Positions 16,003 to 23,357 of a stretch of DNA of 41,550 nt are shown piece after piece. A program made the translations under genes and the position numbers. The DNA comes from Alphaproteobacteria bacterium (GTDB lineage Bacteria; Pseudomonadota; Alphaproteobacteria; UBA8366; GCA-2717185): contig JBBDQU010000028.1 of NCBI GenBank assembly GCA_040905865.1, positions 1-41,550 of the forward strand, written 5' to 3'. The notes below the pieces were generated by a model. That model had not been told where the DNA came from, ran no database searches, and saw only the letters and a program-made list of their open reading frames with translations. Each line of letters opens with the position of its first letter. The stretch's first letter is position 1.

Positions 16003-16548
16003 CTATTCATCTGCGATATCGTCCGGATTTTCCATATAGTGCCGCAGTTCCTCGCGGAACATGAGAGTTCCGAGATCGGTCATGCGCTGCGGATACAATA
16101 TGCCGTCCAGGTGATCGCATTCATGCTGCACCACCCGCGCATGGAATCCGCTTGCGGTGCGCTCGATCCGTTCGCCCGCTTGCGTGTAGGCCGAATAGCG
16201 GATGTTTTCCCAGCGCGGCACCAGGCCGGTCAGGCCGGGAACCGACAGGCAGCCTTCCCAGTCGGTGCCGGTCGCTTCGCCAAGCGGTTCGATTTCCGGA
16301 TTGATGAGAACCGTCATCGGCACGGTGTCCGCGGCGTTTGCATCCCGGTGTGACGGCGCATGGAAGACCACGACCCGCAATGGCACATGCACCTGCGGCG
16401 CCGCCAGCCCCGCCCCCTGCGCATCCGCCATGGTTTCCACCATGTCGGCGATCAGCCTCGCGATGTCGGGGGCTGTCGGATCCGCGACCGGCGCGGCCAC
16501 GCGGCGCAGCACGGGATGCCCCATCCGGGCGATTTTCAGTATGGCCAT
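16003..16548 (-). CDS. def: Peptide deformylase
   Basis: A 181-residue cytoplasmic metalloenzyme that removes the N-formyl group from new proteins. All three signature motifs are present: GAGLAAPQ (residues 45-52), EGCLS with metal ligand Cys100, and HECDH (142-146), which supplies the two histidines and the catalytic glutamate. There is no Shine-Dalgarno sequence before ATG 16548; instead a -35 TTGACA and a -10-like CATATT place the transcription start at or near the ATG, suggesting a leaderless message. The stop is 12 nt before coq9. Many genomes carry several def paralogues, so this need not be the only one. Confidence 0.94.
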   Translation of the reverse strand: MAILKIARMGHPVLRRVAAPVADPTAPDIARLIADMVETMADAQGAGLAAPQVHVPLRVVVFHAPSHRDANAADTVPMTVLINPEIEPLGEATGTDWEGCLSVPGLTGLVPRWENIRYSAYTQAGERIERTASGFHARVVQHECDHLDGILYPQRMTDLGTLMFREELRHYMENPDDIADE

Positions 16549-16554
16549 GCGGCT

Positions 16555-16582
16555 AATATGCGCACCCGAAGCCCAATGTCAA
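16555..16582 (-). promoter_or_regulatory. def promoter, probably leaderless
   Basis: On the minus strand a perfect TTGACA (16582-16577) is followed after 16 nt by CATATT (16560-16555), and six bases later by the def ATG at 16548. ATATTA with 17-nt spacing is an alternative -10. Either way, initiation would fall on or within a few bases of the start codon. Confidence 0.55.
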
Positions 16583-16584
16583 AG

Positions 16585-16606
16585 CGGTGTTTGACCGCAA
16601 ACACCG
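16585..16606. repeat. Nine-bp palindrome between def and rpsU
   Basis: CGGTGTTTG-ACCG-CAAACACCG lies in the divergent promoter region of def and rpsU, immediately upstream of the def -35 box. It could be an operator or a DNA cruciform; no regulator is identified. Confidence 0.45.
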
Positions 16607-16639
16607 GCCCGTACAGCTGTTTCCAGCCGTTTTCCGCCC

Positions 16640-16668
16640 TTTTCAAGCACACCCCCCTGTGCTATAAG
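16640..16668 (+). promoter_or_regulatory. Probable rpsU promoter
   Basis: TATAAG (16663-16668, within GCTATAAG) lies 17 nt downstream of TTTTCA (16640-16645). The -10 is good and the -35 is weak. Initiation near 16675 would give a short leader before rpsU. Confidence 0.5.
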
Positions 16669-16694
16669 CCGCCCTCCATACACAAACTTTAGAA

Positions 16695-16916
16695 TTGAGG
16701 AGACGAGTTATCGTACAGGTAGTTGTCCGCGAAAATAATGTCGATCAAGCGTTGCGCGTGCTGAAGAAAAAGCTGCAGCGCGAAGGTGTTTTCCGCGAAA
16801 TGAAACTCCGCCAGGCTTTTGAAAAGCCGTCGGAACGGCGCGCCCGCGAAAAAGCGGAAGCCCGGCGCCGTTACCGCAAGCTGATGCGCAAGCGTCTGGA
16901 ACGCGAAGGCTACTAA
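16695..16916 (+). CDS. rpsU: 30S ribosomal protein S21
   Basis: S21 is a small basic protein of the 30S subunit near the anti-Shine-Dalgarno region of 16S rRNA. The conserved body [20 protein letters not shown], then [11 protein letters not shown] and [17 protein letters not shown], is unmistakable. The start is a puzzle. Homologues normally begin MQV at what is here GTA-CAG-GTA (16713), and no ATG or GTG exists there. TTG 16695 would add RRRVIV-type residues but overlaps the only good ribosome site, GAGGAGA (16697-16703). That site is ideally spaced (7 nt) for ATC at 16710, a rare start codon type. Coordinates use TTG; the true start may be 16710. Confidence 0.85.
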   Translation: MRRRVIVQVVVRENNVDQALRVLKKKLQREGVFREMKLRQAFEKPSERRAREKAEARRRYRKLMRKRLEREGY

Positions 16917-16943
16917 CCACACGGCGTTACTGCTAGGTTTGGG

Positions 16944-16975
16944 CGTCCCCGGGGGCAGGCTTCAGGGACGTTTTT
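16944..16975 (+). terminator. Intrinsic terminator of rpsU
   Basis: CGTCCC (16944-16949) pairs with GGGACG (16965-16970), followed directly by TTTTT. It lies 28 nt after the rpsU stop, the standard arrangement. It also argues that the OsmC-like gene downstream has its own promoter. Confidence 0.65.
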
Positions 16976-17026
16976 GGCATGCCCGCGATCCGGGCGGCGG
17001 AACTCGTTTTCAATGGGGTGCATGAC

Positions 17027-17509
17027 ATGACGGATAACAGCGACATTCCATCCCGCCGTGAGAACTGGGCAGTATCCGAATTCCGGGGCGGTGCAAAGTC
17101 GCTCATTACCCTTAAAAGCGGCCATGTCCTCGTGGCGGACGAGCCACCCGGATTTGCCGGCGGGACCGGGGGACAGAATACCGGCCCGACGCCGACCGGC
17201 TTCCTTGTCGCGGCCTTCGCCGCCGATATTCCCGTCGTTCTGCAACGGATCGCCAGGGCGCAGGGCATCGAACTGCAGTCGGTCCAGGCCCGCGTGACCA
17301 TCGCCTGGAATCCGCGCGTGATTGCCGGGCTGGACGAAGGCGAACCCACCCCGTTCGAAGCCGTCAGCGATATCGAAATCCGAACCGATGCAGCGCCGGC
17401 GGAAATCGAGCGCATGAAGGCCGCATATCTGAAACGCTGCCCGCTGTATAACCTGCTGCGCCTGAGCGGCTGCCGCATGGTGGAGAACTGGAATATCGCC
17501 GCTCCCTGA
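17027..17509 (+). CDS. OsmC-like protein lacking the peroxidatic cysteine
   Basis: A 160-residue OsmC/Ohr-fold protein. The family blocks are an N-terminal strand region with FRGGAKSLITLKSG, the GPTPTGFLVAAFA helix and a C-terminal KRCPLYNLLRLSGC segment. OsmC and Ohr enzymes reduce organic hydroperoxides with two cysteines. Here the first, normally in the central helix after GPxPxELLLAAL, is missing: the helix reads FAADIPVV. Only the C-terminal cysteines remain. Classical peroxidase activity is therefore doubtful, and a binding or other role is possible. ATG 17027 is preferred (GGGG about nine bases upstream); ATG 16979 sits directly on the rpsU terminator and is less likely. Confidence 0.78.
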   Translation: MTDNSDIPSRRENWAVSEFRGGAKSLITLKSGHVLVADEPPGFAGGTGGQNTGPTPTGFLVAAFAADIPVVLQRIARAQGIELQSVQARVTIAWNPRVIAGLDEGEPTPFEAVSDIEIRTDAAPAEIERMKAAYLKRCPLYNLLRLSGCRMVENWNIAAP

Positions 17510-17554
17510 CGCGAAGGCGACGTTTCCCGTGGACCTGAGGCTAAAGCAAATATA

Positions 17555-17617
17555 TAGAGCAGATTCACGCTTTTATCTGACGCAATTATTGCGTCAGATA
17601 AAAGGCGATCTGCTCTA
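17555..17617. repeat. 63-nt palindromic element between convergent genes
   Basis: Two arms pair almost completely: an outer 10-bp part (TAGAGCAGAT / ATCTGCTCTA) and an inner 17-bp part (CTTTTATCTGACGCAAT / ATTGCGTCAGATAAAAG), separated by a small mismatch (TCACG against GCG) and closed by a single T, or three bases if the tip opens. The right end contains the stop codon of the enolase-family gene. It resembles the short palindromic repeats found between genes in many alphaproteobacteria and may also act as a two-way terminator for the convergent genes. Confidence 0.75.
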
Positions 17618-18724
17618 ACTCAGCACTCCGACTGTCAGGCGCTTGATGGCGTCCATGTCGTACTCGATGCCGAGCCCCGGTCCGTCAGGCGCCGTCACAT
17701 GCCCCTTCTTGTCGATGTCCAGATCGTTGAGAACACCGAACTTATGGGCCTTTCCCGGTAGCAGCACCTCGAACATCTCACTGTTGGGTAGCGCCTGAAT
17801 CAAATGCAGGTTGGCGATGTTGTTGACCGAGTTCCCGCCATGATGGATCTCGTAGTTCATGTGGAACCCGTGCGCGAGCATGGCCGTCATCAGGCACGGC
17901 GTGATGCCGCCCTTCACCGCCACGTCGCCACGCAGGTAGTCGGTGGCGTGCATGGTGATCCACGGTGCGTAGAAGTGGAATCCGCCCGGCTGGTACTCGG
18001 TCGCCATCACCGGAATCTCCAGCTTCTCGCACAGCTTGACGTAGGTCCAGATGTCGGTGTGCGGCAACGGGTCCTCGAACCAGTAGTAACCCATTTCCTT
18101 CAGCGCGATGCCGAGTTTGAGGGAATGGCCATAGTCGAGATGGGCCGCCGCATCGACCATCAGCCGGTAATCGGGACCGACTGCATCGCGGATTTTGCGG
18201 TGCAGCGCGATGTTCTGGTCTACCGTGTAGTGTGCCGGCGGGTGGGTCTTGTAACCGACATAGCCTTCATCCTTCACCTGCAGGCCGAGGTCGACGTATT
18301 CCTCGTCCGTCTTCAGGGTCGGCGAGCTGGCATAGACCGGCACGCTGTGCTGGTGCGTCCCAATCAGCTTGTGGACCGGCAGCCCTGCCACCTTTCCCGC
18401 CAGATCCCATAGCGCCACGTCGATCGAACCGATGGCGCGGAACGAGGTGGCGACGACGCGCTTCAACATATCCTCGTGGATCGCGCCCCGGTCAAAGGGA
18501 TCGCGGCCCATGATGATGGGCTTGAGGATGTTAATCATCGACCAGGCTTCGATCTCGGCGCTGCGATACGACGCGCCGAGGAAGCTCTGTCCCGTCACGC
18601 CTTCGTCGGTGCTGATCGTCACCAGCCCGATCTGGCTACTGTTCACCAGCGGATTGGTTGTGCCGTACTGGGCATGGCCACCGCCCCATTCGAACATGGT
18701 CAGCGTCACATCTGTGATCTTCAC
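17615..18724 (-). CDS. Enolase-superfamily dehydratase (mandelate racemase group)
   Basis: A 369-residue TIM-barrel enzyme of the mandelate racemase/muconate lactonising group. The N-terminal capping domain is followed by the barrel, with metal ligands in VDAAAHLDYGH (Asp), WFEDPLP (Glu) and MATEYQPGG (Glu), and a likely catalytic histidine in IHHGGNS. The second-strand motif, usually KxK, reads KTH here. Relatives dehydrate acid sugars or racemise alpha-hydroxy acids; the KxH variant and DPLP loop suggest a sugar-acid dehydratase, but the substrate is open. GTG 18724 is the start, with GGGAGGAAA upstream. It stands alone, convergent with the OsmC-like gene. Confidence 0.87.
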   Translation of the reverse strand: MKITDVTLTMFEWGGGHAQYGTTNPLVNSSQIGLVTISTDEGVTGQSFLGASYRSAEIEAWSMINILKPIIMGRDPFDRGAIHEDMLKRVVATSFRAIGSIDVALWDLAGKVAGLPVHKLIGTHQHSVPVYASSPTLKTDEEYVDLGLQVKDEGYVGYKTHPPAHYTVDQNIALHRKIRDAVGPDYRLMVDAAAHLDYGHSLKLGIALKEMGYYWFEDPLPHTDIWTYVKLCEKLEIPVMATEYQPGGFHFYAPWITMHATDYLRGDVAVKGGITPCLMTAMLAHGFHMNYEIHHGGNSVNNIANLHLIQALPNSEMFEVLLPGKAHKFGVLNDLDIDKKGHVTAPDGPGLGIEYDMDAIKRLTVGVLS

Positions 18725-18852
18725 GAATGTTTCCTCCCGCCGGATAAGAGTGCCCTGTACCGGGTCGAGAGAAGATTCCGGATCAATATAAAATTCCGGT
18801 CAAGGCTAAAATACGCGGTTTCGCGGGGTCCATAGCGCCAGAACCGGTACCG

Positions 18853-20250
18853 CTACATCGCCTGCAAGGCGTTCACGATGTCTTCGCACATTTTTTTGGC
18901 GTCGTCGAACAGCATCATCGTGTTGTCCCGGTAGAACAGGACATTGTCCACGCCCGCATAGCCAGGGCTGAGCGACCGCTTCACGAACAGTACCGTGCCC
19001 GCATTTTCGACATCCAGGATCGGCATGCCGTAAATCGGGCTTTCCGGGTCCGTCTTGGCGACCGGGTTGGTCACGTCATTGGCGCCGATGACGAAGGCCA
19101 CATCGGTGGACGAGAAATCCCGGTTGACCTGCTCCAGTTCCAGGACGTCGTCATAGGGCACGTTGGCTTCGGCCAGCAACACGTTCATATGCCCCGGCAT
19201 CCGGCCCGCCACGGGATGGATCGCGTAGGTCACCTTGATGCCTTCGGCCTTCAGCAGGTCGCACATCTCCCGCAGGGCGTGCTGCGCCTGCGCCACCGCC
19301 ATGCCGTAACCCGGCACGATGATGACGCTGCCGGCATTCTTCATGATGAAGGCCGCGTCGTCGGCGCTGCCGCGGCGCACCGTCTTGTCGCCATCCGCGC
19401 CCGCCGCCGAGCCGCCGCTTTCCGCGCCGAATCCGCCCAGGATGACGTTGAAGAAAGACCGGTTCATCCCCTTGCACATGACATAGCTGAGGATCGCGCC
19501 GGAAGAGCCGACCAGCGCGCCGGTAATGATCAGCGCCGGGTTGGACAGGGTGAAGCCGATACCGCAGGCCGCCCAGCCGGAATAACTGTTCAGCATCGAA
19601 ATCACGACCGGCATGTCCGCGCCGCCAATCGGGATGATGATCAACACGCCCATCACGCAGGACAGCAGCACGATGACCCAGAACAGGGTGACGCTTTCGC
19701 TGCTGCAGAACCAGTACACCAGCCCCAGCAGGACCAGCGCCAGCAGCGCATTGAGCGCATGCTGCCCGGTAAAGGTGACCGGCGAACCGCCCAGAAAGCC
19801 CTGCAGCTTGCCGAAAGCGACGATCGACCCGGTAAAGGTTATGGCGCCGATAACCGTCCCGATGCTCATCTCGACCAGGCTGCCGAGCGTGATGTGACCC
19901 GCTGTCCCGATCCCGTAGGCGGCCGGTTCGTAAAAGGCGGCCGCCGCGACAAAGACGGCGGCGAGCCCGACCAGGCTGTGGAAGGCCGCGACGAGTTCCG
20001 GCAGCGCCGTCATCTTGATTTTCATCGCGATGAACGTCCCGATACCGGCGCCGATCAGCATGCCGAGCAGGATGATCCAGTAGCTCAACACGCCTGGCGC
20101 CGCCAGGGTGGTGACGATGGCGATGACCATACCAATCATGCCGAAAAGGTTGCCCCTGCGGGCGGTCACCGGCGAGGACAGGCCCCGCAACGACATGATG
20201 AAACAGATACTGGCAAGGAGATAGGCGAATGCGGAAAGATTCTCGCTCAT
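18853..20250 (-). CDS. pntB: NAD(P) transhydrogenase subunit beta
   Basis: A 465-residue inner-membrane protein. The N-terminal half has about nine hydrophobic helices, and the C-terminal cytoplasmic domain III binds NADP(H), with VIIVPGYGMAVAQAQH, YAIHPVAGRMPGHMNVLLAE and FVIGANDVTNPVA all present. The enzyme couples proton re-entry to hydride transfer from NADH to NADP+, supplying NADPH. It is the last gene of the three-gene set, 15 nt after pntAB. The three-gene form is typical of Rhodospirillum and relatives, whereas enterobacteria have two genes. Confidence 0.96.
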   Translation of the reverse strand: MSENLSAFAYLLASICFIMSLRGLSSPVTARRGNLFGMIGMVIAIVTTLAAPGVLSYWIILLGMLIGAGIGTFIAMKIKMTALPELVAAFHSLVGLAAVFVAAAAFYEPAAYGIGTAGHITLGSLVEMSIGTVIGAITFTGSIVAFGKLQGFLGGSPVTFTGQHALNALLALVLLGLVYWFCSSESVTLFWVIVLLSCVMGVLIIIPIGGADMPVVISMLNSYSGWAACGIGFTLSNPALIITGALVGSSGAILSYVMCKGMNRSFFNVILGGFGAESGGSAAGADGDKTVRRGSADDAAFIMKNAGSVIIVPGYGMAVAQAQHALREMCDLLKAEGIKVTYAIHPVAGRMPGHMNVLLAEANVPYDDVLELEQVNRDFSSTDVAFVIGANDVTNPVAKTDPESPIYGMPILDVENAGTVLFVKRSLSPGYAGVDNVLFYRDNTMMLFDDAKKMCEDIVNALQAM

Positions 20251-20265
20251 GATGTGCGGCGCCCG

Positions 20266-20676
20266 CTATTTCTTGCGGAACATCGACAGCATGCGCTGCG
20301 ACACGATGAACCCGCCGAAGATGTTGATGGAGGCAAGGACCACGGCAATGAAACCGAATACCTTGGCAAAGCTCATATCGACGGGGCCGGCCGCAATCAG
20401 CGCGCCGACAATGATGACCGAGGAAATGGCGTTGGTCACGCTCATCAGCGGCGAATGCAGCGCCGGCGTGACGCTCCAGACGACGTAATAGCCGACGAAT
20501 ACGGCAAGCACGAAGATCGTGAAGAAGAATACGAAATTGTCACCGCCGCCACCGGACGAAGCAACCTGCCCGGCGAGCTGATTGGCCTGCACCATCAGCG
20601 CTTCCGCCTTGCCGGCAAGCGCCTTCGCGCCTTCGGCGACGCCCGTCGCCTGCTCGACCAGCTTATCCGTTTCCAT
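20266..20676 (-). CDS. pntAB: NAD(P) transhydrogenase subunit alpha part 2
   Basis: A 136-residue protein that supplies the remaining membrane helices of domain II. A 45-residue polar and helical N-terminal stretch rich in Ala and Gln precedes four hydrophobic segments (NFVFFFTIFVLAVFVGYYVV, then SSVIIVGALIAAG and AVVLASINIFGGFIV) and a short basic tail, MLSMFRKK. It overlaps the end of pntAA by 14 nt, so translation is likely coupled. Confidence 0.95.
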   Translation of the reverse strand: METDKLVEQATGVAEGAKALAGKAEALMVQANQLAGQVASSGGGGDNFVFFFTIFVLAVFVGYYVVWSVTPALHSPLMSVTNAISSVIIVGALIAAGPVDMSFAKVFGFIAVVLASINIFGGFIVSQRMLSMFRKK

Positions 20677-21877
20677 CGACCGCCTCCTCCGTCTTCGCCG
20701 GTTCCCCGTCCGTTGCAGCCGGTGCCGCCGGCTTCGGCGCCAGTGAGGAATGGACCACCGCGCCGTCGCGCGTCACGAGCGTTCCGGCAATTATTTCATC
20801 GTCGGTGTCAATCTTGAGCGCCCCGGTTTCCGTATCGATCATCGGCGTCAGGAAACTGACGATATTGCGCGCGAACAGCCGGCTGGCATCGCCGGACAGC
20901 CGGCCCGGCACATTGGCGTGGCCGACAATCTTGACTCCGTTTCTGACCACGATCTTGCCGAGTTGCGACAGCGGGCAGTTGCCGCCAGCCTCCACCGCCA
21001 GATCGACGATCACCGATCCCGGCTTCATGGTATCGACCATTTCCTCGGTCACCAGCACCGGCGCCGGCCGGCCCGGGATCAGCGCCGTGCAGATCACGAT
21101 ATCCTGCTTCGCGATGGCCGTGGCGATCAGCGCCCCCTGCTTCGCCTTGTATTCAGCGCTCATTTCCTTGGCGTAGCCGCCAGCGGTTTGCGCCTGGGCG
21201 AATTCCGCATCCTCGACGGCGACGAAAGTCGCGCCCAGCGATTCGACCTGTTCCTTGGTCGCCGGCCGCACATCGGTCGCCGATACGATGGCGCCCAGCC
21301 GTCGGGCGGTGGCGATGGCCTGCAGGCCCGCGACGCCGACGCCCATGATCAGCACGCGGGCCGGCGGAATGGTGCCCGCCGCGGTCATCATCATCGGAAA
21401 GGCGCGGCCGAATTCCGACGCAGCGTCCAGCACCGCCTTGTATCCGGCCAGATTGGCCTGCGAGGACAGGATATCCATCGACTGCGCCCGCGAGATACGC
21501 GGCACGAGTTCCAGCGCGAAGCCCGTGACGCCCGATCCCGCAAGTGTTTCGACCCAGGTCTGATCGCTCAGCGCCTGCATCTGGCAGATCAGCGCCTGCC
21601 CCGGCGAGAAATCCGCCAGTTCGTCAATGTCTTCCGCCCCGGTCATGGGACGCTGTATCTTGAGGGCGATATCCGCGCCCTCTAGCGCCGCCTTCGCCGT
21701 ATTGGCGATTGTGGCGCCCGCGTCCCGGTACGCGGCGTCGGAGACGGAGGCGCCTTTACCGGCGCCTGTCTCGACGACAACCTCGGCCCCGAGGGATATG
21801 AGTTTCTTGACGGTTTCGGGAACGCCCGCGACCCTCGTTTCGTGGGGACGCTTTTCTTTCAGAATGGCGATTTTCAT
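20663..21877 (-). CDS. pntAA: NAD(P) transhydrogenase subunit alpha part 1
   Basis: A 404-residue soluble NAD(H)-binding domain I. It begins MKIAILKEKRPHETRVAG, the family start, and has the alanine-dehydrogenase-like double Rossmann fold: GVGVAGLQAIATARRLG (dinucleotide-binding glycines), SATDVRP and KPGSVIVDLAVEAGGNCP. The C-terminus is a Pro/Ala/Glu-rich tail. ATG 21877 has GGGAAAG six bases upstream; the frame is open for 47 more codons but that part is not conserved. It is the first gene of the operon, with a reasonable promoter at 21917-21944. Confidence 0.96.
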   Translation of the reverse strand: MKIAILKEKRPHETRVAGVPETVKKLISLGAEVVVETGAGKGASVSDAAYRDAGATIANTAKAALEGADIALKIQRPMTGAEDIDELADFSPGQALICQMQALSDQTWVETLAGSGVTGFALELVPRISRAQSMDILSSQANLAGYKAVLDAASEFGRAFPMMMTAAGTIPPARVLIMGVGVAGLQAIATARRLGAIVSATDVRPATKEQVESLGATFVAVEDAEFAQAQTAGGYAKEMSAEYKAKQGALIATAIAKQDIVICTALIPGRPAPVLVTEEMVDTMKPGSVIVDLAVEAGGNCPLSQLGKIVVRNGVKIVGHANVPGRLSGDASRLFARNIVSFLTPMIDTETGALKIDTDDEIIAGTLVTRDGAVVHSSLAPKPAAPAATDGEPAKTEEAVDGNG

Positions 21878-21916
21878 CGTCGGCTTTCCCGCCTGCGGTC
21901 GGTTTCCAAGCGGGCC

Positions 21917-21944
21917 AAAATACAGAAAGCACCGCCTTTGCCAA
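21917..21944 (-). promoter_or_regulatory. Probable pnt operon promoter
   Basis: On the minus strand TTGGCA (21944-21939) and TATTTT (21922-21917) are separated by 16 nt. Initiation near 21910 would leave a leader of about 33 nt before pntAA. Five and four of six consensus bases match. Confidence 0.5.
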
Positions 21945-22080
21945 GGGGAAGCTGACGGATATTTGATTTTCCGGACAAAAGTGTCATGCTTTAGGACGCA
22001 GAAACGCCTGAAATACAATCATATGTTCGGATTTATATCGTCGCGCAACCAAATATAGAAACACTGGAGATTCTCTTGTC

Positions 22081-22947
22081 ATGACCGCCTATCGAAAAAT
22101 CGAGGTAACCCCTGTCGCGGGCGCCCTGGGCGCGGAAATCGGCGGAGTCGACCTGTCGGCCCTGCCCGACGAGGCAACATTCGATGAAATCCGGCAGGCC
22201 TTCCATGAGTACCTGGTCATCTTTTTCCGCAACCAGTCCCTGACGCCGGAGCAGCACCGTGATTTCGGCCGGCGCTTCGGCGATCTGGACATTCATCCGT
22301 TTGCAGCGGGCCTGGAGGATTTTCCGGAAGTCATGCCCGTCATCAAGGAAGCCACCGACAACAGCAGCAATTTCGGCGGCACCTGGCATACGGATGTCAC
22401 CTTCTACGAAAGACCGGCGCTGGGTTCGATCCTCTACGCGCTGGATGTCCCGGCATCGGGCGGCGATACCATGTTCGCAAACATGTACATGGCGTACGAT
22501 GCCCTGTCCGACGGGATGAAGCTGATGCTGGACGGCATGACAGCCATGCATGACGCCAGCCGCAGTTATGGCGCCACAAACAGCCGCGCGACCGAAAGGC
22601 TGAAGAAGAACAGCGGTTCGATGCAGATACGTACCGGGATCGACGCCTACAAGCAGGTCGAACACCCGGTGATTCGCACGCACCCCGAAACGGGGCGCAA
22701 GGGACTGTTCGTGAACGCCAACTTCACCCACAATTTCAAGGGCTGGACCGAAGCGGAAAGCGAACCCCTGCTGCGGTACCTGTATGATCACGCGGTGCGC
22801 CCGGAATTCACCTGCCGGTTCCGCTGGCAGCCGGGATCGGTCGCTTTCTGGGACAACCGCTGCACCCAGCATTTCGCGCTGAACGACTATGCCGGGCACC
22901 GGCGCGAAATGCACCGGGTGACGGTGATCGGCGAACGGCCGGTCTGA
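22081..22947 (+). CDS. TauD/TfdA-family 2-oxoglutarate dioxygenase
   Basis: A 288-residue non-haem iron dioxygenase of the TauD/TfdA family. The iron ligands are His103 and Asp105 (WHTDVTF) and the distal histidine in WDNRCTQHF; an arginine shortly after (HRREMHR) would bind 2-oxoglutarate. Members hydroxylate sulfonates, aryloxyacetates, gamma-butyrobetaine-like compounds or others; WHTDVTF and its surroundings are TauD-like, but no sulfonate transporter is nearby, so taurine is not assumed. GGAG lies about eleven bases before the ATG. It is divergent from pnt and converges with the VOC gene, leaving 10 nt between stops. Confidence 0.88.
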   Translation: MTAYRKIEVTPVAGALGAEIGGVDLSALPDEATFDEIRQAFHEYLVIFFRNQSLTPEQHRDFGRRFGDLDIHPFAAGLEDFPEVMPVIKEATDNSSNFGGTWHTDVTFYERPALGSILYALDVPASGGDTMFANMYMAYDALSDGMKLMLDGMTAMHDASRSYGATNSRATERLKKNSGSMQIRTGIDAYKQVEHPVIRTHPETGRKGLFVNANFTHNFKGWTEAESEPLLRYLYDHAVRPEFTCRFRWQPGSVAFWDNRCTQHFALNDYAGHRREMHRVTVIGERPV

Positions 22948-22957
22948 AACACCGTAT

Positions 22958-23344
22958 TTACGGGTAAGGCGGGCCTTTCAGCTCCACCGTATTGCCGTCC
23001 GGGTCCCTGATATAGATCGACGGACCGTTGCCTTCCGCGCCAACGCGGCTTTCGACGCTGCCGGCTTCCACGCCATGGGCTTCCAGATACGTCCGGATGG
23101 CATCCGCATCGAAGGGATCCACTCGCACCGCGAAATGATCCATGTTGCCGGGCCCGTCCGGCGGCGGCGACTGTTTCGCGTCCATCAGGTCGATCATCGA
23201 CGCCCCGGCGCGAAGCTGCACCAGCCCGATCGAGTCCAGCCGCCGTTCCTCGCGGCAGCCCAGCACATCGCAATAAAACCCCAGCGCGCGGTCCATATCC
23301 GCGGTGCGGATGACGACATGGTCGATATTGCGGATCGATATCAC
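22958..23344 (-). CDS. VOC-family (glyoxalase/dioxygenase-like) protein
   Basis: A 128-residue protein made of two beta-alpha-beta-beta-beta units, typical of vicinal oxygen chelate metalloenzymes. HVVIRTADMDRALGFYCDVLG opens the first unit and MDHFAVRVDPFDADAI the second, with GPSIYIRDPDGNTVEL at the end. Histidine, glutamine and glutamate positions that bind the metal in the family are plausible (DHVVIR, the central DHFAVRV and the final NTVEL). The reaction is unknown. It follows the serine hydrolase by 13 nt. Confidence 0.85.
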   Translation of the reverse strand: MISIRNIDHVVIRTADMDRALGFYCDVLGCREERRLDSIGLVQLRAGASMIDLMDAKQSPPPDGPGNMDHFAVRVDPFDADAIRTYLEAHGVEAGSVESRVGAEGNGPSIYIRDPDGNTVELKGPPYP

Positions 23345-23357
23345 GGAGTCCTCCGGA

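Noticed and set aside
22081-22947. Naming the dioxygenase as taurine dioxygenase
   Set aside because: Only family-level motifs are visible and no sulfonate transporter is nearby.
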